Source: Terrimonas ginsenosidimutans
GTDB taxonomy: Bacteria > Bacteroidota > Bacteroidia > Chitinophagales > Chitinophagaceae
Length of the DNA stretch: 64,000 nucleotides
Assembly (NCBI RefSeq): GCF_022012415.1
Contig: NZ_JAKLTR010000002.1
Location: 310,001 to 374,000 of the forward strand
Direction: 5' to 3'
Shown here: positions 17,329-25,552 of the stretch, piece by piece
Position numbering within the stretch: the stretch's first letter is position 1
Layout: every line of letters starts with the position of its first letter
Notes under the pieces: generated by a model
Database searches by the model: none
What the model was told of the DNA's origin: nothing
What the model saw: the letters and a program-made list of their open reading frames with translations, nothing else
Translations under genes and position numbers: made by a program

Positions 17329-18653
17329 AAAAGAGTATCGCGTTTATGAAATACATTTTGTGCACTCAGGCTATAAAAAGGACTTTACGGGGTTCTGTAT
17401 TAGCGGCGCTTGTGTTTCTGCAAATGAGCAGTGAAAGTATGGCTCAACATAAGCCACGTCTCTTTATCAGTACAGATATCGGAGGTACCGATCCGGATGA
17501 TAATCAATCCATGATCCACCTGCTGATGTATGCAAATGATTTTTCGATCGAAGGACTCGTTTCGACCTCGTTTGTTCAGGGCCGGAAGCAGCACATTGTG
17601 GACATGATCAACCTTTATGAAAAAGATCTTCCCTCGCTTAGCAGGCATGCGAAAGGGTATCCGGCACCCGGGTCATTACGCGGGCTGACAAAACAGGGAG
17701 CTGTCGCCGGCGCGCCGTTCAAAGGCTATGCAACAGCCACAGAAGGTTCGAAATGGCTGGTTGAATGCGCAAGTAAAAGATCTTCTTCTCCGCTATGGGT
17801 GCTGGTTTGGGGCGGATTGGAAGATGTAGCGCAGGCTCTTCACGATTCACCCGCGATAAAGAAAAATATCCGGGTATACTGGATCGGAGGCCCGAATAAA
17901 AAGTGGGGCCCGAATGCTTATCATTACATCGCAGCCAACCATCCTGATCTTTGGATGATCGAAGCAAATGCAACATACCGCGGTTGGTTCATGGATGCAG
18001 ATGCGCCGGAAGAACTAAAGGCAAAAACGTATTTCAATAAGTATATCAACGGAAGTGGCGCCATGGGCACAGATTTTATCAACTATTATGGCGGCAACCT
18101 GAAAATGGGCGACACTCCTTCTTTCGCGTATCTACAGCATGGAGACCCCGACAATCCAGGCGGCGATAGCTGGGGTGGAAGCTTTACCCGGATCGCAAGA
18201 AGCCCGAGAAAGATATTCAGAGATCGATCATTGATCACCGATACCGTGGCTACCTATGCGATCATTGAATGGCACTTCACCGGGCCATCACTGCAGATAG
18301 CTGCTGACTCAGTTTGTTTCGAGATGGAGATATCGGGACAAAAATGGCCGGGCTATTACCTTGGGCAAGGACGCTATGCCGTACGCTATAGTCCCAAGCA
18401 GGCAGAAACCGCCAGTTATTCAACGATCAGCTCTATTCCAGCGTTAAACGGACTGAAGGGACAGTATGTGGCGGTAATACCCTGGCCAGGAAAAGAAAAT
18501 TTGGAAGATTACAAGGTTGGCCGGAACTGGTATACAGACAGGAAAGAATCTTCTTTGTTCATCGGCTCCCAGCAAGGAGCTAAAACTGTTTCGAAGCATC
18601 GTGCTGCGTACCTCAACGATTGGGCAAAAAGATGGGAGTGGTTGAAAGATTAA
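17325..18653 (+). CDS. DUF1593 nucleoside-hydrolase-like secreted protein
   Basis: A 442-residue protein with a signal sequence (SVLAALVFLQMSSESMAQ). It then has RLFISTDIGGTDPDDNQS, the D-x-DPDD motif shared with nucleoside hydrolases. The N-terminal domain (about residues 44-310) matches the DUF1593 / Sde0182 nucleoside-hydrolase-like domain, with WVLVWGGLEDVAQAL and HGDPDNPGGDSWGG. The C-terminal part (about 330-440) is a beta-rich domain. Such proteins recur in pectin and other cell-wall utilisation loci; the substrate is not established. The start codon overlaps the stop of the GH28 gene, so the two were one operon. It ends five bases from the convergent PNPOx-like gene. Confidence 0.85.
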   Translation: MKKSIAFMKYILCTQAIKRTLRGSVLAALVFLQMSSESMAQHKPRLFISTDIGGTDPDDNQSMIHLLMYANDFSIEGLVSTSFVQGRKQHIVDMINLYEKDLPSLSRHAKGYPAPGSLRGLTKQGAVAGAPFKGYATATEGSKWLVECASKRSSSPLWVLVWGGLEDVAQALHDSPAIKKNIRVYWIGGPNKKWGPNAYHYIAANHPDLWMIEANATYRGWFMDADAPEELKAKTYFNKYINGSGAMGTDFINYYGGNLKMGDTPSFAYLQHGDPDNPGGDSWGGSFTRIARSPRKIFRDRSLITDTVATYAIIEWHFTGPSLQIAADSVCFEMEISGQKWPGYYLGQGRYAVRYSPKQAETASYSTISSIPALNGLKGQYVAVIPWPGKENLEDYKVGRNWYTDRKESSLFIGSQQGAKTVSKHRAAYLNDWAKRWEWLKD

Positions 18654-18658
18654 AATGT

Positions 18659-19222
18659 TTAAACGCCCGGTTCAACCTTACCAAACATAGACCCGATCTC
18701 TTCCATCGTATACCTTGGCGTTATATGCTGCGGGCAATTCCAGTCGTACGCTTTGATATGAAACAGCATCATTCGCTCCGGACGGAATTTATAATCATGC
18801 GGTTTGAGGAGGTCGAACAATGCGGGATTGTCGGCGAGTTCCACGATCTCAGCCTCTGCATAGATCTTTAACCTTGCCCGTAGCGGATAGGAGACCATGA
18901 TTAGCGATACCTTCGGGTTTGTCTGGATATTGCCGACAGAAATGTATTGCCGGTTTCCCTGGAAATCCACGATACCGACCGTTTCTTTATCGATCACTTT
19001 TACAAAGCCCTGTGGCCCGCCGCGATGCTGGATATAAGGAAATCCATTTTCTCCAAACGACGCCATATAGAAACTATCCATCTGGCTGATGAATGATGAT
19101 TCGATGGCAGTGAGTCCGTCAACATAGCTCATTTTCTCGACGCGTTCATATGTGTCCCTGCTACCCAGTTTATCCTGGATGGATTTTATTACGTCGGAGA
19201 AAGCAAGATTCGAATAGTTCAT
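18659..19222 (-). CDS. Pyridoxamine 5'-phosphate oxidase-like flavin-binding protein
   Basis: A 187-residue protein with the split-barrel FMN-binding fold of the PNPOx-like family. Visible are FYMASFGENGFPYIQHRGGPQGFVKV, read here as the flavin-phosphate region, then FQGNRQYISVGNI and NPKVSLIMVSYP. The family includes PNP oxidases, general stress proteins and F420- or haem-binding relatives. The C-terminal PNPOx dimerisation segment with its R-x-H signature is missing, so vitamin B6 oxidase activity is unlikely. The AraC-family gene lies 110 bases upstream on the same strand and may control it. Confidence 0.85.
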   Translation of the reverse strand: MNYSNLAFSDVIKSIQDKLGSRDTYERVEKMSYVDGLTAIESSFISQMDSFYMASFGENGFPYIQHRGGPQGFVKVIDKETVGIVDFQGNRQYISVGNIQTNPKVSLIMVSYPLRARLKIYAEAEIVELADNPALFDLLKPHDYKFRPERMMLFHIKAYDWNCPQHITPRYTMEEIGSMFGKVEPGV

Positions 19223-19332
19223 GATAAAACTGTTTATTTTCAGCGGTTTGTATGATCTGTTATGCGAAGTTGTCTCATAAAACGCAGGGATGGGTAGGGA
19301 ATAATTCCCGGATTGTTGTCAATTATTCCTTT

Positions 19333-20172
19333 TCAGGCCTCAGCCTGGCCGGATCTTTCGCGGTATTGAATGGGTGAAAGACCTTCTTTGTTCTTGAAAA
19401 AGCGGCTGAATGCCTGCAGATCCTCATATCCTAATTCGTAGGCGATCTCTTTGATCGACCGGTTCGTATAGCTGATCTGTCTCCGGGCATGGATCAGTAT
19501 GCGGTCATGAATGATATTCAATGGAGCCCTGTCTGATATGATCGAAAACAGGTTGGATAATGTTTTTGGCGACTTATTAAGCCTGGATGCATAAAATGCC
19601 ACATCATGATGCTCTGCAAAATGCCGTTCGACGAGATAATTGAATTCTCTGACGATATCACTCTGGCCTTTCTCCAGCTTGTGAAAGTTTGTCGATTTGC
19701 GCAGGATCCTTGCAGAAAGGATCAGCATTCTTTTTAACACAGATTGAAGCATCTCCTTCTTGAGTATGTCCGACTCTTTCATTTCTGAGATGAAATTCTC
19801 CCAGGACATTTCGTATTCCCTGATCAGGCTCTCTTCTATTGTGATTACCGGAATTCCCGAAGCTCCAAAAAACAAAAAGCCCTTGCTTCCAACTTCATTG
19901 TCATGATTAACGATGCAATAAAATGGCTGGTTGAATCTGACCATTCTGGCCGTCTCTATTTCGAGCTGATCAATTTTATGGAATTCGGTCAGGAAAATGA
20001 CCTGATTTCTTTTGAGCTCGTAAGGGATCTTGTCGATCGTAATAAGCATACGATCCCCTGTATTCCAGATGAACGTCATATCAGTCGGCCGCACATTGAA
20101 TACGATATCGCTATTGCCTTTATCGAGATCATATATCCCCAGGCTTTCTTTAGAATCGTTTTCGAAAACCAT
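19333..20172 (-). CDS. AraC family transcriptional regulator
   Basis: A protein of about 279 residues. The N-terminal 150 residues form a cupin-like sensor (NVRPTDMTFIWNTGDRML and following). Residues about 185-275 hold the two helix-turn-helix units of AraC: DVAFYASRLNKSPKTLSNLF, then RSIKEIAYELGYEDLQAFSR and FFKNKEGLSPIQYRER. This C-terminal signature is canonical. I place the start at ATG 20172 (MVFENDSKESLG), because the upstream in-frame stretch to 20271 is hydrophobic and unlike the family. The effector is unknown; the next gene downstream on this strand is PNPOx-like. Confidence 0.9.
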   Translation of the reverse strand: MVFENDSKESLGIYDLDKGNSDIVFNVRPTDMTFIWNTGDRMLITIDKIPYELKRNQVIFLTEFHKIDQLEIETARMVRFNQPFYCIVNHDNEVGSKGFLFFGASGIPVITIEESLIREYEMSWENFISEMKESDILKKEMLQSVLKRMLILSARILRKSTNFHKLEKGQSDIVREFNYLVERHFAEHHDVAFYASRLNKSPKTLSNLFSIISDRAPLNIIHDRILIHARRQISYTNRSIKEIAYELGYEDLQAFSRFFKNKEGLSPIQYRERSGQAEA

Positions 20173-20338
20173 TCGTTTCTTTTTCCAAAAATATCCGGTT
20201 ATAAGAAGATAACAATGTAATAGTTGTCCCATTTTATAATAGCAGCTTAGGGTTTTATGCCAGCTGATCATTATGTTCGCTTAATTCTTTGATTTTAGGG
20301 GATCTGTTTATTTCTTATAGGCAAATTTGTTCGTTGCA

Positions 20339-20379
20339 AGCAAAAGATAGCAACCCCGGACAGATTGCTATCTTTTGCT
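20339..20379. terminator. Strong hairpin after the XRE gene
   Basis: A perfect 15-bp inverted repeat (20339-20353 with 20365-20379) with an 11-base C-rich loop begins four bases past the XRE stop codon. Its own T-run (ctatctttt) lies in the stem. It separates the XRE and AraC genes, which are on the same strand. Confidence 0.65.
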
Positions 20380-20382
20380 GCG

Positions 20383-20601
20383 TCAACAGGATCCAAACTC
20401 AAAATAGGCTCTCGCGATCTGCAATTCCTTTTCTGAACAGGATAATAACTTTGTGATCTGTAAGAAGCGATGGTGGTGAACTACATCCATTTTTTCAATC
20501 TTCGAATAAGCCTGCTGGGAGATACCCAGCATGTTCGCCATTCCTTTTTGACTGAATCCTTTTAATAAACGGAGACGTTTTAGAATATCACCGGCATACA
20601 T
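20383..20601 (-). CDS. Small XRE/Cro-C1 type DNA-binding protein
   Basis: A 72-residue protein made of little more than one Cro/C1 helix-turn-helix: ILKRLRLLKGFSQKGMANML, then GISQQAYSKIEKMD, the recognition helix region. No sensor domain is attached. It is divergent from the VKOR-fusion gene, and a perfect 17-bp palindrome lies in the shared intergenic region. Small XRE repressors commonly act on such sites, so control of the peptide system and of itself is inferred. Confidence 0.85.
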   Translation of the reverse strand: MYAGDILKRLRLLKGFSQKGMANMLGISQQAYSKIEKMDVVHHHRFLQITKLLSCSEKELQIARAYFEFGSC

Positions 20602-20766
20602 AGTTAGAGTAGTTTAAAAGGTTTAAAAGATAAAGGGCTTGGTTGCATTAAGATAATGAAACAATACCAGCAGTAGCTCTTGTGTTGATTATTTTATGAT
20701 ATAACGAGATTTTTTTATCGTGTCGTGAAATCAGTGTTTTGGATTAAGAAAAAACACTTACCGTTT

Positions 20767-20799
20767 GGTTGTATAGTACAACCGGCATCTTCAGGTTTG
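20767..20799 (+). promoter_or_regulatory. Palindromic operator overlapping a candidate promoter
   Basis: GGTTGTA-TAG-TACAACC (20767-20783) is a perfect palindrome. The TTG at 20769-20771, inside its left arm, is 20 bases from CAGGTTTG (20792-20799), a five-of-six match to the -7 element TAnnTTTG. A repressor on the palindrome would therefore cover the -33 box of a promoter reading into the VKOR-fusion gene at 20900. The XRE protein encoded divergently is the natural candidate. Confidence 0.5.
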
Positions 20800-20899
20800 T
20801 AAAAAAACAAATAAGAATTTTATCACGCTGGTAGCAGTCCGTATTTGCCTGGACGTTATCATGTGCCGCACACTTCTTTAAGTTTACAAACCTTCACGT

Positions 20900-22477
20900 A
20901 TGCAGAATGAGTTGAGTCAGACTTTTTATCACTGGTTATCTCAATTGAAGATCCCGGTATCATTCAGTTATATTCATAAGAAATTACTTAGTCATCCTGA
21001 TTACCCGTCTATGCTGGCATTTACTGATATCCTGGATGATCTGTCCATTGATAATGCAGTGTATGTGGTAGACAGGTCAGCATGGAATGACCTGCCATTC
21101 CCGTTTCTGGCTCACACTCCCAAAAATGGAGGCCAGTTCATCCTTGTTCAAAAGAATGATCCTGCTTTGATGCAAAAAGGTGGTGCGCTTGAACATTGGG
21201 AGGGTATTGGTCTTTTTGCTGAGCGTCCCGAAGGCTGGACCAATAAGGAAATAGATAAGATCAACAGGGGGCAAAGGGTAAGGAAAAATACCACCATTTC
21301 TATTTTTGTTATGTTATTGGTCCTGTCTCTTTTAACGGTGGATAATACCTCGCCGGTGAAACAGGTATTGCTGCTTGTTGCCACATTCCTGGGCGTTGGA
21401 TTATCCTTGATGATACTCCAGAAGGAATTGGGTGTTCCCGGTAAATTGGTCCAAAAGCTATGCGGAAGCAACAAGGAATATTCCTGTGATAATGTGCTCC
21501 TGTCCCATGGTAGTAAATTGCTGGATTGGTTTAGCTGGACGGACGCAGGTGTTATTTTTTTTACTGTCTTTCTTCTGCTCATCACGAGGCAGAACGTTTT
21601 AGTGCCTGCTTTTTCTGTCGCGGCAGTACCGTTCGTCTTTTTTTCTTTGTATTATCAATGGAGAGTGATCAGGAAATGGTGCAGGCTGTGTCTTCTGACA
21701 CTATTTGTCCTGTCGGTGCAATTTGTTTTACAAATTCCTGCCATCGGTGAGTTGTCTAATACTATTCCTCCTTTAGCAGCCTTTGCGGAAGCAGCCTTTG
21801 TATTGCTGCTGGTTTCTTCTTTATGGCTGGCATTTTTACGCCCGCTGATACAGGATAAGAAAAAGCTGGAAGAAGATAATTATGTATTGCAGCGGTTCCG
21901 GAATAACACTAATATATTCCGCTCGATGCTGGGGCTTCAGCGAAGGGTAGACACTCAGCCCTGGGAACATGATCTTCAGTTGGGAGATTCGCATGCAGCC
22001 ACTCAGATCGTTGTGGCCTGTAGTCTGTATTGCGGCCCCTGCGCAAATGCACATGATGTTTTACATGAACTGGCAATAGCTAAAGGGATCGGCGTGACGG
22101 TACGTTTTTCTATCAACCCGGAGATGAAAGAAGACAGGCGTACTGTCGCCGTAACCTACTTGTTACAGGTACTGAATGGCCGATCAATTGAGTACAAAAG
22201 AAAAGCGCTGCATGACTGGTATAAGCATATGGATGCTGATAAGTTCAGGCAGCAATATCCACTTGAAGATCCTGTCGATGTAGGAAGCATCCTGACGATG
22301 CATGGAAACTGGAACAGGGACGCAGCAATCGTCCATACACCTACCATCTTTATCAATGGACGTGAGATGCCGGAGGAATATGCATTTACCGATCTGCTGG
22401 CGCTGATAAAGCCTAATGAAGTTGCACAAGCGGCTGATATCCCTGACCGGCTCTTGCCTGAAGATGCCTCAATCTAA
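20900..22477 (+). CDS. C39-like / VKOR / thioredoxin-fold fusion protein
   Basis: A 525-residue membrane protein with three parts. Residues 1-115 resemble a C39 peptidase-like domain (YPSMLAFTDILDDLSIDNAV) but have no catalytic cysteine. Residues 130-315 form a vitamin K epoxide reductase domain with several membrane helices, the loop cysteines C188 and C196 (EYSCDNVLLSHGS), and the active-site C261-RL-C264. Residues 350-510 form a thioredoxin/DsbA-like domain with C378-GP-C381 (SLYCGPCANAH) and cis-Pro in HTPTIFING. VKOR enzymes oxidise such a partner using quinone, forming disulfides outside the cytoplasm. An eight-cysteine GG-leader peptide follows after 117 bases. Leader binding by the degenerate C39-like domain is inference. 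Confidence 0.9.
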   Translation: MQNELSQTFYHWLSQLKIPVSFSYIHKKLLSHPDYPSMLAFTDILDDLSIDNAVYVVDRSAWNDLPFPFLAHTPKNGGQFILVQKNDPALMQKGGALEHWEGIGLFAERPEGWTNKEIDKINRGQRVRKNTTISIFVMLLVLSLLTVDNTSPVKQVLLLVATFLGVGLSLMILQKELGVPGKLVQKLCGSNKEYSCDNVLLSHGSKLLDWFSWTDAGVIFFTVFLLLITRQNVLVPAFSVAAVPFVFFSLYYQWRVIRKWCRLCLLTLFVLSVQFVLQIPAIGELSNTIPPLAAFAEAAFVLLLVSSLWLAFLRPLIQDKKKLEEDNYVLQRFRNNTNIFRSMLGLQRRVDTQPWEHDLQLGDSHAATQIVVACSLYCGPCANAHDVLHELAIAKGIGVTVRFSINPEMKEDRRTVAVTYLLQVLNGRSIEYKRKALHDWYKHMDADKFRQQYPLEDPVDVGSILTMHGNWNRDAAIVHTPTIFINGREMPEEYAFTDLLALIKPNEVAQAADIPDRLLPEDASI

Positions 22478-22594
22478 CATACCGGACCTCTATCAGGTCT
22501 GTAATGATCTTTGATCAAAGCTGTCCGTTTCCAGCATGAAAACGGGTGTATGGCCTGACACAAACAGGCAATTCTTCATCTTAAATTCAAATGA

Positions 22595-22831
22595 ATGAAA
22601 AAACTGAAACAACTGGGAAGTCCGTTGAGCAAAGCAGCTCAGCGGCAGATCACTGGTGGGTTCACCGACGGTTCATGTTCTACCATCTGCACAGACGGTA
22701 GCAACATTGGTCTTGCTTGTTCGGGGCCTTGCGAGTGTATTGCAAATGTCCGGTGCACCTGCAATGACAACGGCTATGCCAATCACAAGTATTGCCCCGG
22801 AGTAGGAGAGCCACAGGTTCCCAATCCATAA
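22595..22831 (+). CDS. GG-leader cysteine-rich peptide precursor
   Basis: A 78-residue precursor. The leader MKKLKQLGSPLSKAAQRQ-ITGG is of the Bacteroidota natural-product type (K-rich start, L-S-K, I-x-GG). Cleavage after GG would release a 56-residue core with eight cysteines (GSCSTIC, GLACSGPCEC, VRCTC, KYCPG), enough for four disulfides, and a proline-rich tail (GVGEPQVPNP). No aromatic cluster or Ser/Thr-rich lanthipeptide pattern is seen. The gene follows the VKOR fusion and ends in a strong terminator, so the disulfide-forming protein is the likely modifying enzyme. No C39 ABC exporter is present in the window. The activity (antimicrobial, signalling or other) is unknown. Confidence 0.8.
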   Translation: MKKLKQLGSPLSKAAQRQITGGFTDGSCSTICTDGSNIGLACSGPCECIANVRCTCNDNGYANHKYCPGVGEPQVPNP

Positions 22832-22835
22832 AGTT

Positions 22836-22867
22836 AAACAGGGGTGTCAAACATCCCTGTTTTCTTT
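22836..22867 (+). terminator. Intrinsic terminator after the peptide gene
   Basis: A 12-bp stem (aaacaggggtgt 22836-22847 with acatccctgttt 22851-22862, one G-U pair) has a CAA loop and is followed by CTTTT. It begins four bases after the stop codon. Confidence 0.85.
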
Positions 22868-23068
22868 TAATGATAGGTAAAGACTAAAACAGGTGCCTGT
22901 TCCTGTTAGTGCAGGTGCTTTGATCTTGCAACAACCTGAAGGGTTGTTTCGTATTACTGAAATGCTCATCTTTCTGTATGAACGGATCCGGATCACGGCA
23001 CGGGATGATTAGATTTGTATCCTCTTCCACACGCGCTGTATAAATTTTCAATCACGAAAAACTAACAG

Positions 23069-23788
23069 ATGCGAAAGAATGTACTTATTACCGGCGCCAA
23101 CCGTGGCCTGGGCCTCGAACTTTCAAGGCAATTGAATAAACTGGGCTATTTTGTATGGATGGGTGTACGTAATGAGGAAGCGGCGAAAACAGTGAAAGCT
23201 ACATTAGCTGATCCTTCGCAGGCCGCGATCATCATTTTAAATATGCAGGATAGTGATTCGTTCAATAAAGTACATGACACTATTCTGAGTGCAGATGGTC
23301 ATCTGGATATTCTGATCAATAATGCAGGCGTGATGCTGGAAGAAGATCTGATGAAGAATTCCGCAGCGTCAATTACCGCGCAGCAATTAAAAGCAACCTT
23401 TGAGGTGAATTTCTTTGGGCCTGTATTACTCACGAACAGGCTGTTACCACTGCTGCTGAAAAGTAAGGCTCCGCGGATCGTAAATGTTTCCACCAATATG
23501 GGCTCGCAGCAAATGCAGGCGATGATCCCCGAACTGCCAAAGACTTTTGCTTATAATGCCAGCAAAGCAGCCCTCAATACTTATACTATTCATTTGTCTT
23601 CTTTATTGCAGGGCACGCTGGTGAAAGTGAACTCCGTTCATCCCGGATGGGTGAAAACGGATATGGGCGGGCCATACGCGCCATTAGAGATAGAAGACGG
23701 CGTGAGATCAATACTGGAAATGGCTTTGCTCGATGAAAACGGGGCAACCGGGAAATTTGTGCATAAAGGGGAAGAAGTGGCTTGGTAG
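23069..23788 (+). CDS. Short-chain dehydrogenase/reductase
   Basis: A 239-residue classical SDR. The Rossmann cofactor motif is TGANRGLG near the N-terminus, followed by INNAGVM (NNAG) around residue 88. The catalytic serine is in IVNVSTNMGS, and the active Tyr-Lys pair in YNASKAALN. HPGWVKTDMGG gives the usual P-G-x-x-x-T segment. It is similar to carbonyl-reductase-like SDRs that use NADP(H) on small carbonyl compounds; the substrate is unknown. The gene stands alone between the peptide system and the five-gene cluster at 24-27 kb. Confidence 0.93.
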   Translation: MRKNVLITGANRGLGLELSRQLNKLGYFVWMGVRNEEAAKTVKATLADPSQAAIIILNMQDSDSFNKVHDTILSADGHLDILINNAGVMLEEDLMKNSAASITAQQLKATFEVNFFGPVLLTNRLLPLLLKSKAPRIVNVSTNMGSQQMQAMIPELPKTFAYNASKAALNTYTIHLSSLLQGTLVKVNSVHPGWVKTDMGGPYAPLEIEDGVRSILEMALLDENGATGKFVHKGEEVAW

Positions 23789-24225
23789 TTTAACAGGTTA
23801 ATGCAATAAATATTTTTGTTGTGGACATATTCTTTGATCGATGAGCCAACATGATCTTCACGAGCCAGAAAATCAGCATCCCTGCTGATGCCTAAGATGA
23901 TGATCCGTGCAAAAGTAACGCCACTCAACCCTGCATGATGCTTTCCCGGAAAGTATTACCCGTTGTTGATCGTTCACACTATAAACAAGCGTTTTTGAAT
24001 ATCCCTGCACGCTACTTCTTCTTTGAATTATTCATTGTCATACACATGATCTCCGGCAGATCTGTTAGTTGCATCCCTCATTTGAGCGAGGCAATTGATC
24101 GATTGTTTACTTAATGACTGTTATTGATACTCCATATATGTCATATTGCTTTCTTGATCAAAATATATTGTTGTCAGACTATCAATTTGTGTAAATTACG
24201 ATACGTTAAACCTAAACCTCCAACT
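23789..24225. other. Intergenic region before the five-gene cluster
   Basis: This covers 437 bases, AT-rich, without a supported gene. The promoter of the following cluster should lie here. Near 24182-24189 TCAATTTG is a one-mismatch match to the TAnnTTTG element, but no TTG sits at the right distance. Confidence 0.4.
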
Positions 24226-24738
24226 ATGAGCATGCCAAGCATTCCTACAAGTTTTACCCATAAGTTGAGGCCTGAAACAACTTTTGATGTGGACACTACA
24301 CTGGATGGCGGTCTCGATACTAATCTCTCCGGGTCATTTGGGGCCATTCACTCAGGCAGTCTTGAAACAAAAGTAAGTGGCGAATTAAAGACAGACAATG
24401 TGTTGAAGCTTACCGGTGATGCAAATCAGCCGGTGGCCACTGACAGCAAAGTTGAGATACTCAATCTTCCGCGTTTTACTCTCCAGGATATAAAAGACAT
24501 GATGAAAGTGCGCATGCGCATTCCTAATTATTCCAATGTATGTGTTAAGCTCTTCGGCGTTGAAATGCTCAGCGTTTGTGTAAGTGGCGAAGGTCAGGTG
24601 ATCACAGAGCCATACATTCCCAATGCAGCCGAGCGTTGCGAAACAACAGACTGTTGCGAACCGGACACAAGGCCTTTCCCGGACCGTGGTAATGTAACAG
24701 GTAATACTGCCGGTCAAAACACCGGCAACAACGGGTAA
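24226..24738 (+). CDS. Uncharacterised cytosolic protein, first gene of the granule-like cluster
   Basis: A 170-residue protein from ATG 24226 (MSMPSIPTSFTHKL); the longer frame from 24124 begins in non-coding-looking sequence. It has no signal peptide. Residues 15-65 alternate hydrophobic and polar residues with repeated T-x-L-x-G/S-G patterns (TTLDGGLDTNLSGSFGAI, SLETKVSGELKTDN), suggesting a regular beta structure. The middle has LPRFTLQDIKDMMKVRMRIPN, and the C-terminal part a cysteine set, CETTDCCEPD, followed by a Gly/Asn-rich tail. I do not recognise the family. It begins a same-strand set of five genes with gaps of 31, 18 and 27 bases and one overlap, so they probably form one operon. 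Confidence 0.75.
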   Translation: MSMPSIPTSFTHKLRPETTFDVDTTLDGGLDTNLSGSFGAIHSGSLETKVSGELKTDNVLKLTGDANQPVATDSKVEILNLPRFTLQDIKDMMKVRMRIPNYSNVCVKLFGVEMLSVCVSGEGQVITEPYIPNAAERCETTDCCEPDTRPFPDRGNVTGNTAGQNTGNNG

Positions 24739-24769
24739 AGTGATCTTTGTAAAATCTAAACATTTCAAA

Positions 24770-25534
24770 ATGGTAAGAGTAACATCAGGCGCTTTCCATG
24801 AGAAACTGTCTGCCGGCAACGAAGAGATAATCCTTAACGGCCCTCCCGGTGACCTGAGAGGACATATCCTTGTCAGCAATCATAATAATGATACGCTGAA
24901 AGTAAAATCATTGCCGCTATCGCAGGATCAGCAACTGCGCGGGACTGCCGGCATGGATGCCTCACTGAATTTGTCATGCAGGCTCCATCCGGGTGAAGCA
25001 AAGATGGTAGAAGTATGGCACCAGGTAGATTCCTTTACTGCTCCAGGTGAATATGAAAACACGATCATGGTGGGTGGCGAGCAACGAAAGGTAAAGATCA
25101 TTGTGCAGGGCGTGATCGAGATCGATATTCACCCGCGTCATTTTGTGTTCACCGGAACCAATGCCGGTACCAGGCATACTGCTGTCTTCATGCTTTCCAA
25201 TCTTGGCAATATTCCTTTTCAGGTCCCCGATGTCAAACATATAGCCGCTCTTGATATGGATCTGATCTGTCGTGCGTTTGGCATGGGTATGCGCATTGGT
25301 GGCGCCGGCGGCGCAATGTCGGCTTTGGATGAGGTGGCAAAAAACATGCATGCCAACCTGCCCGATTGGGCCAATGCAGAAATAGAAGAGAATGGCCAGG
25401 TGCTTGAACCTGGTGCAAAACAAATGATACATCTTCAGATCACCATGCCGAAGAATAGTGATGGAAAGAAAGACTATGGCGGCAATGTCAGGTTCTGGGA
25501 CCAGGAGCTGACCTATATGGTGAAAGCACAGTAA
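24770..25534 (+). CDS. Double beta-sandwich protein of unknown function
   Basis: A 254-residue protein from ATG 24770; an upstream GTG at 24740 is less likely. No signal peptide is seen. The first half ends in an Ig-like, NEW3/COG1470-type signature: L-x-PGE (LHPGEAKMVEVW), then APGEYENTIMVGG and VKIIVQG. The second half repeats a sandwich layout, with a strand start (IDIHPRHFVFTG), AVFMLSNLGNIPFQV, an unusual glycine-rich insert (GMGMRIGGAGGAMS), and EPGAKQMIHLQITMP. Its PGE...PG-Y signature is shared with the three following proteins. Such modules usually bind surfaces or assemble into larger bodies. The function is unknown. Confidence 0.75.
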   Translation: MVRVTSGAFHEKLSAGNEEIILNGPPGDLRGHILVSNHNNDTLKVKSLPLSQDQQLRGTAGMDASLNLSCRLHPGEAKMVEVWHQVDSFTAPGEYENTIMVGGEQRKVKIIVQGVIEIDIHPRHFVFTGTNAGTRHTAVFMLSNLGNIPFQVPDVKHIAALDMDLICRAFGMGMRIGGAGGAMSALDEVAKNMHANLPDWANAEIEENGQVLEPGAKQMIHLQITMPKNSDGKKDYGGNVRFWDQELTYMVKAQ

Positions 25535-25552
25535 AACTCAAACCTTTCCGAT

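Noticed and set aside
20900-21245. Active C39 protease in the VKOR fusion
   Set aside because: The N-terminal domain has no cysteine at all before C188, so the catalytic residue is missing.
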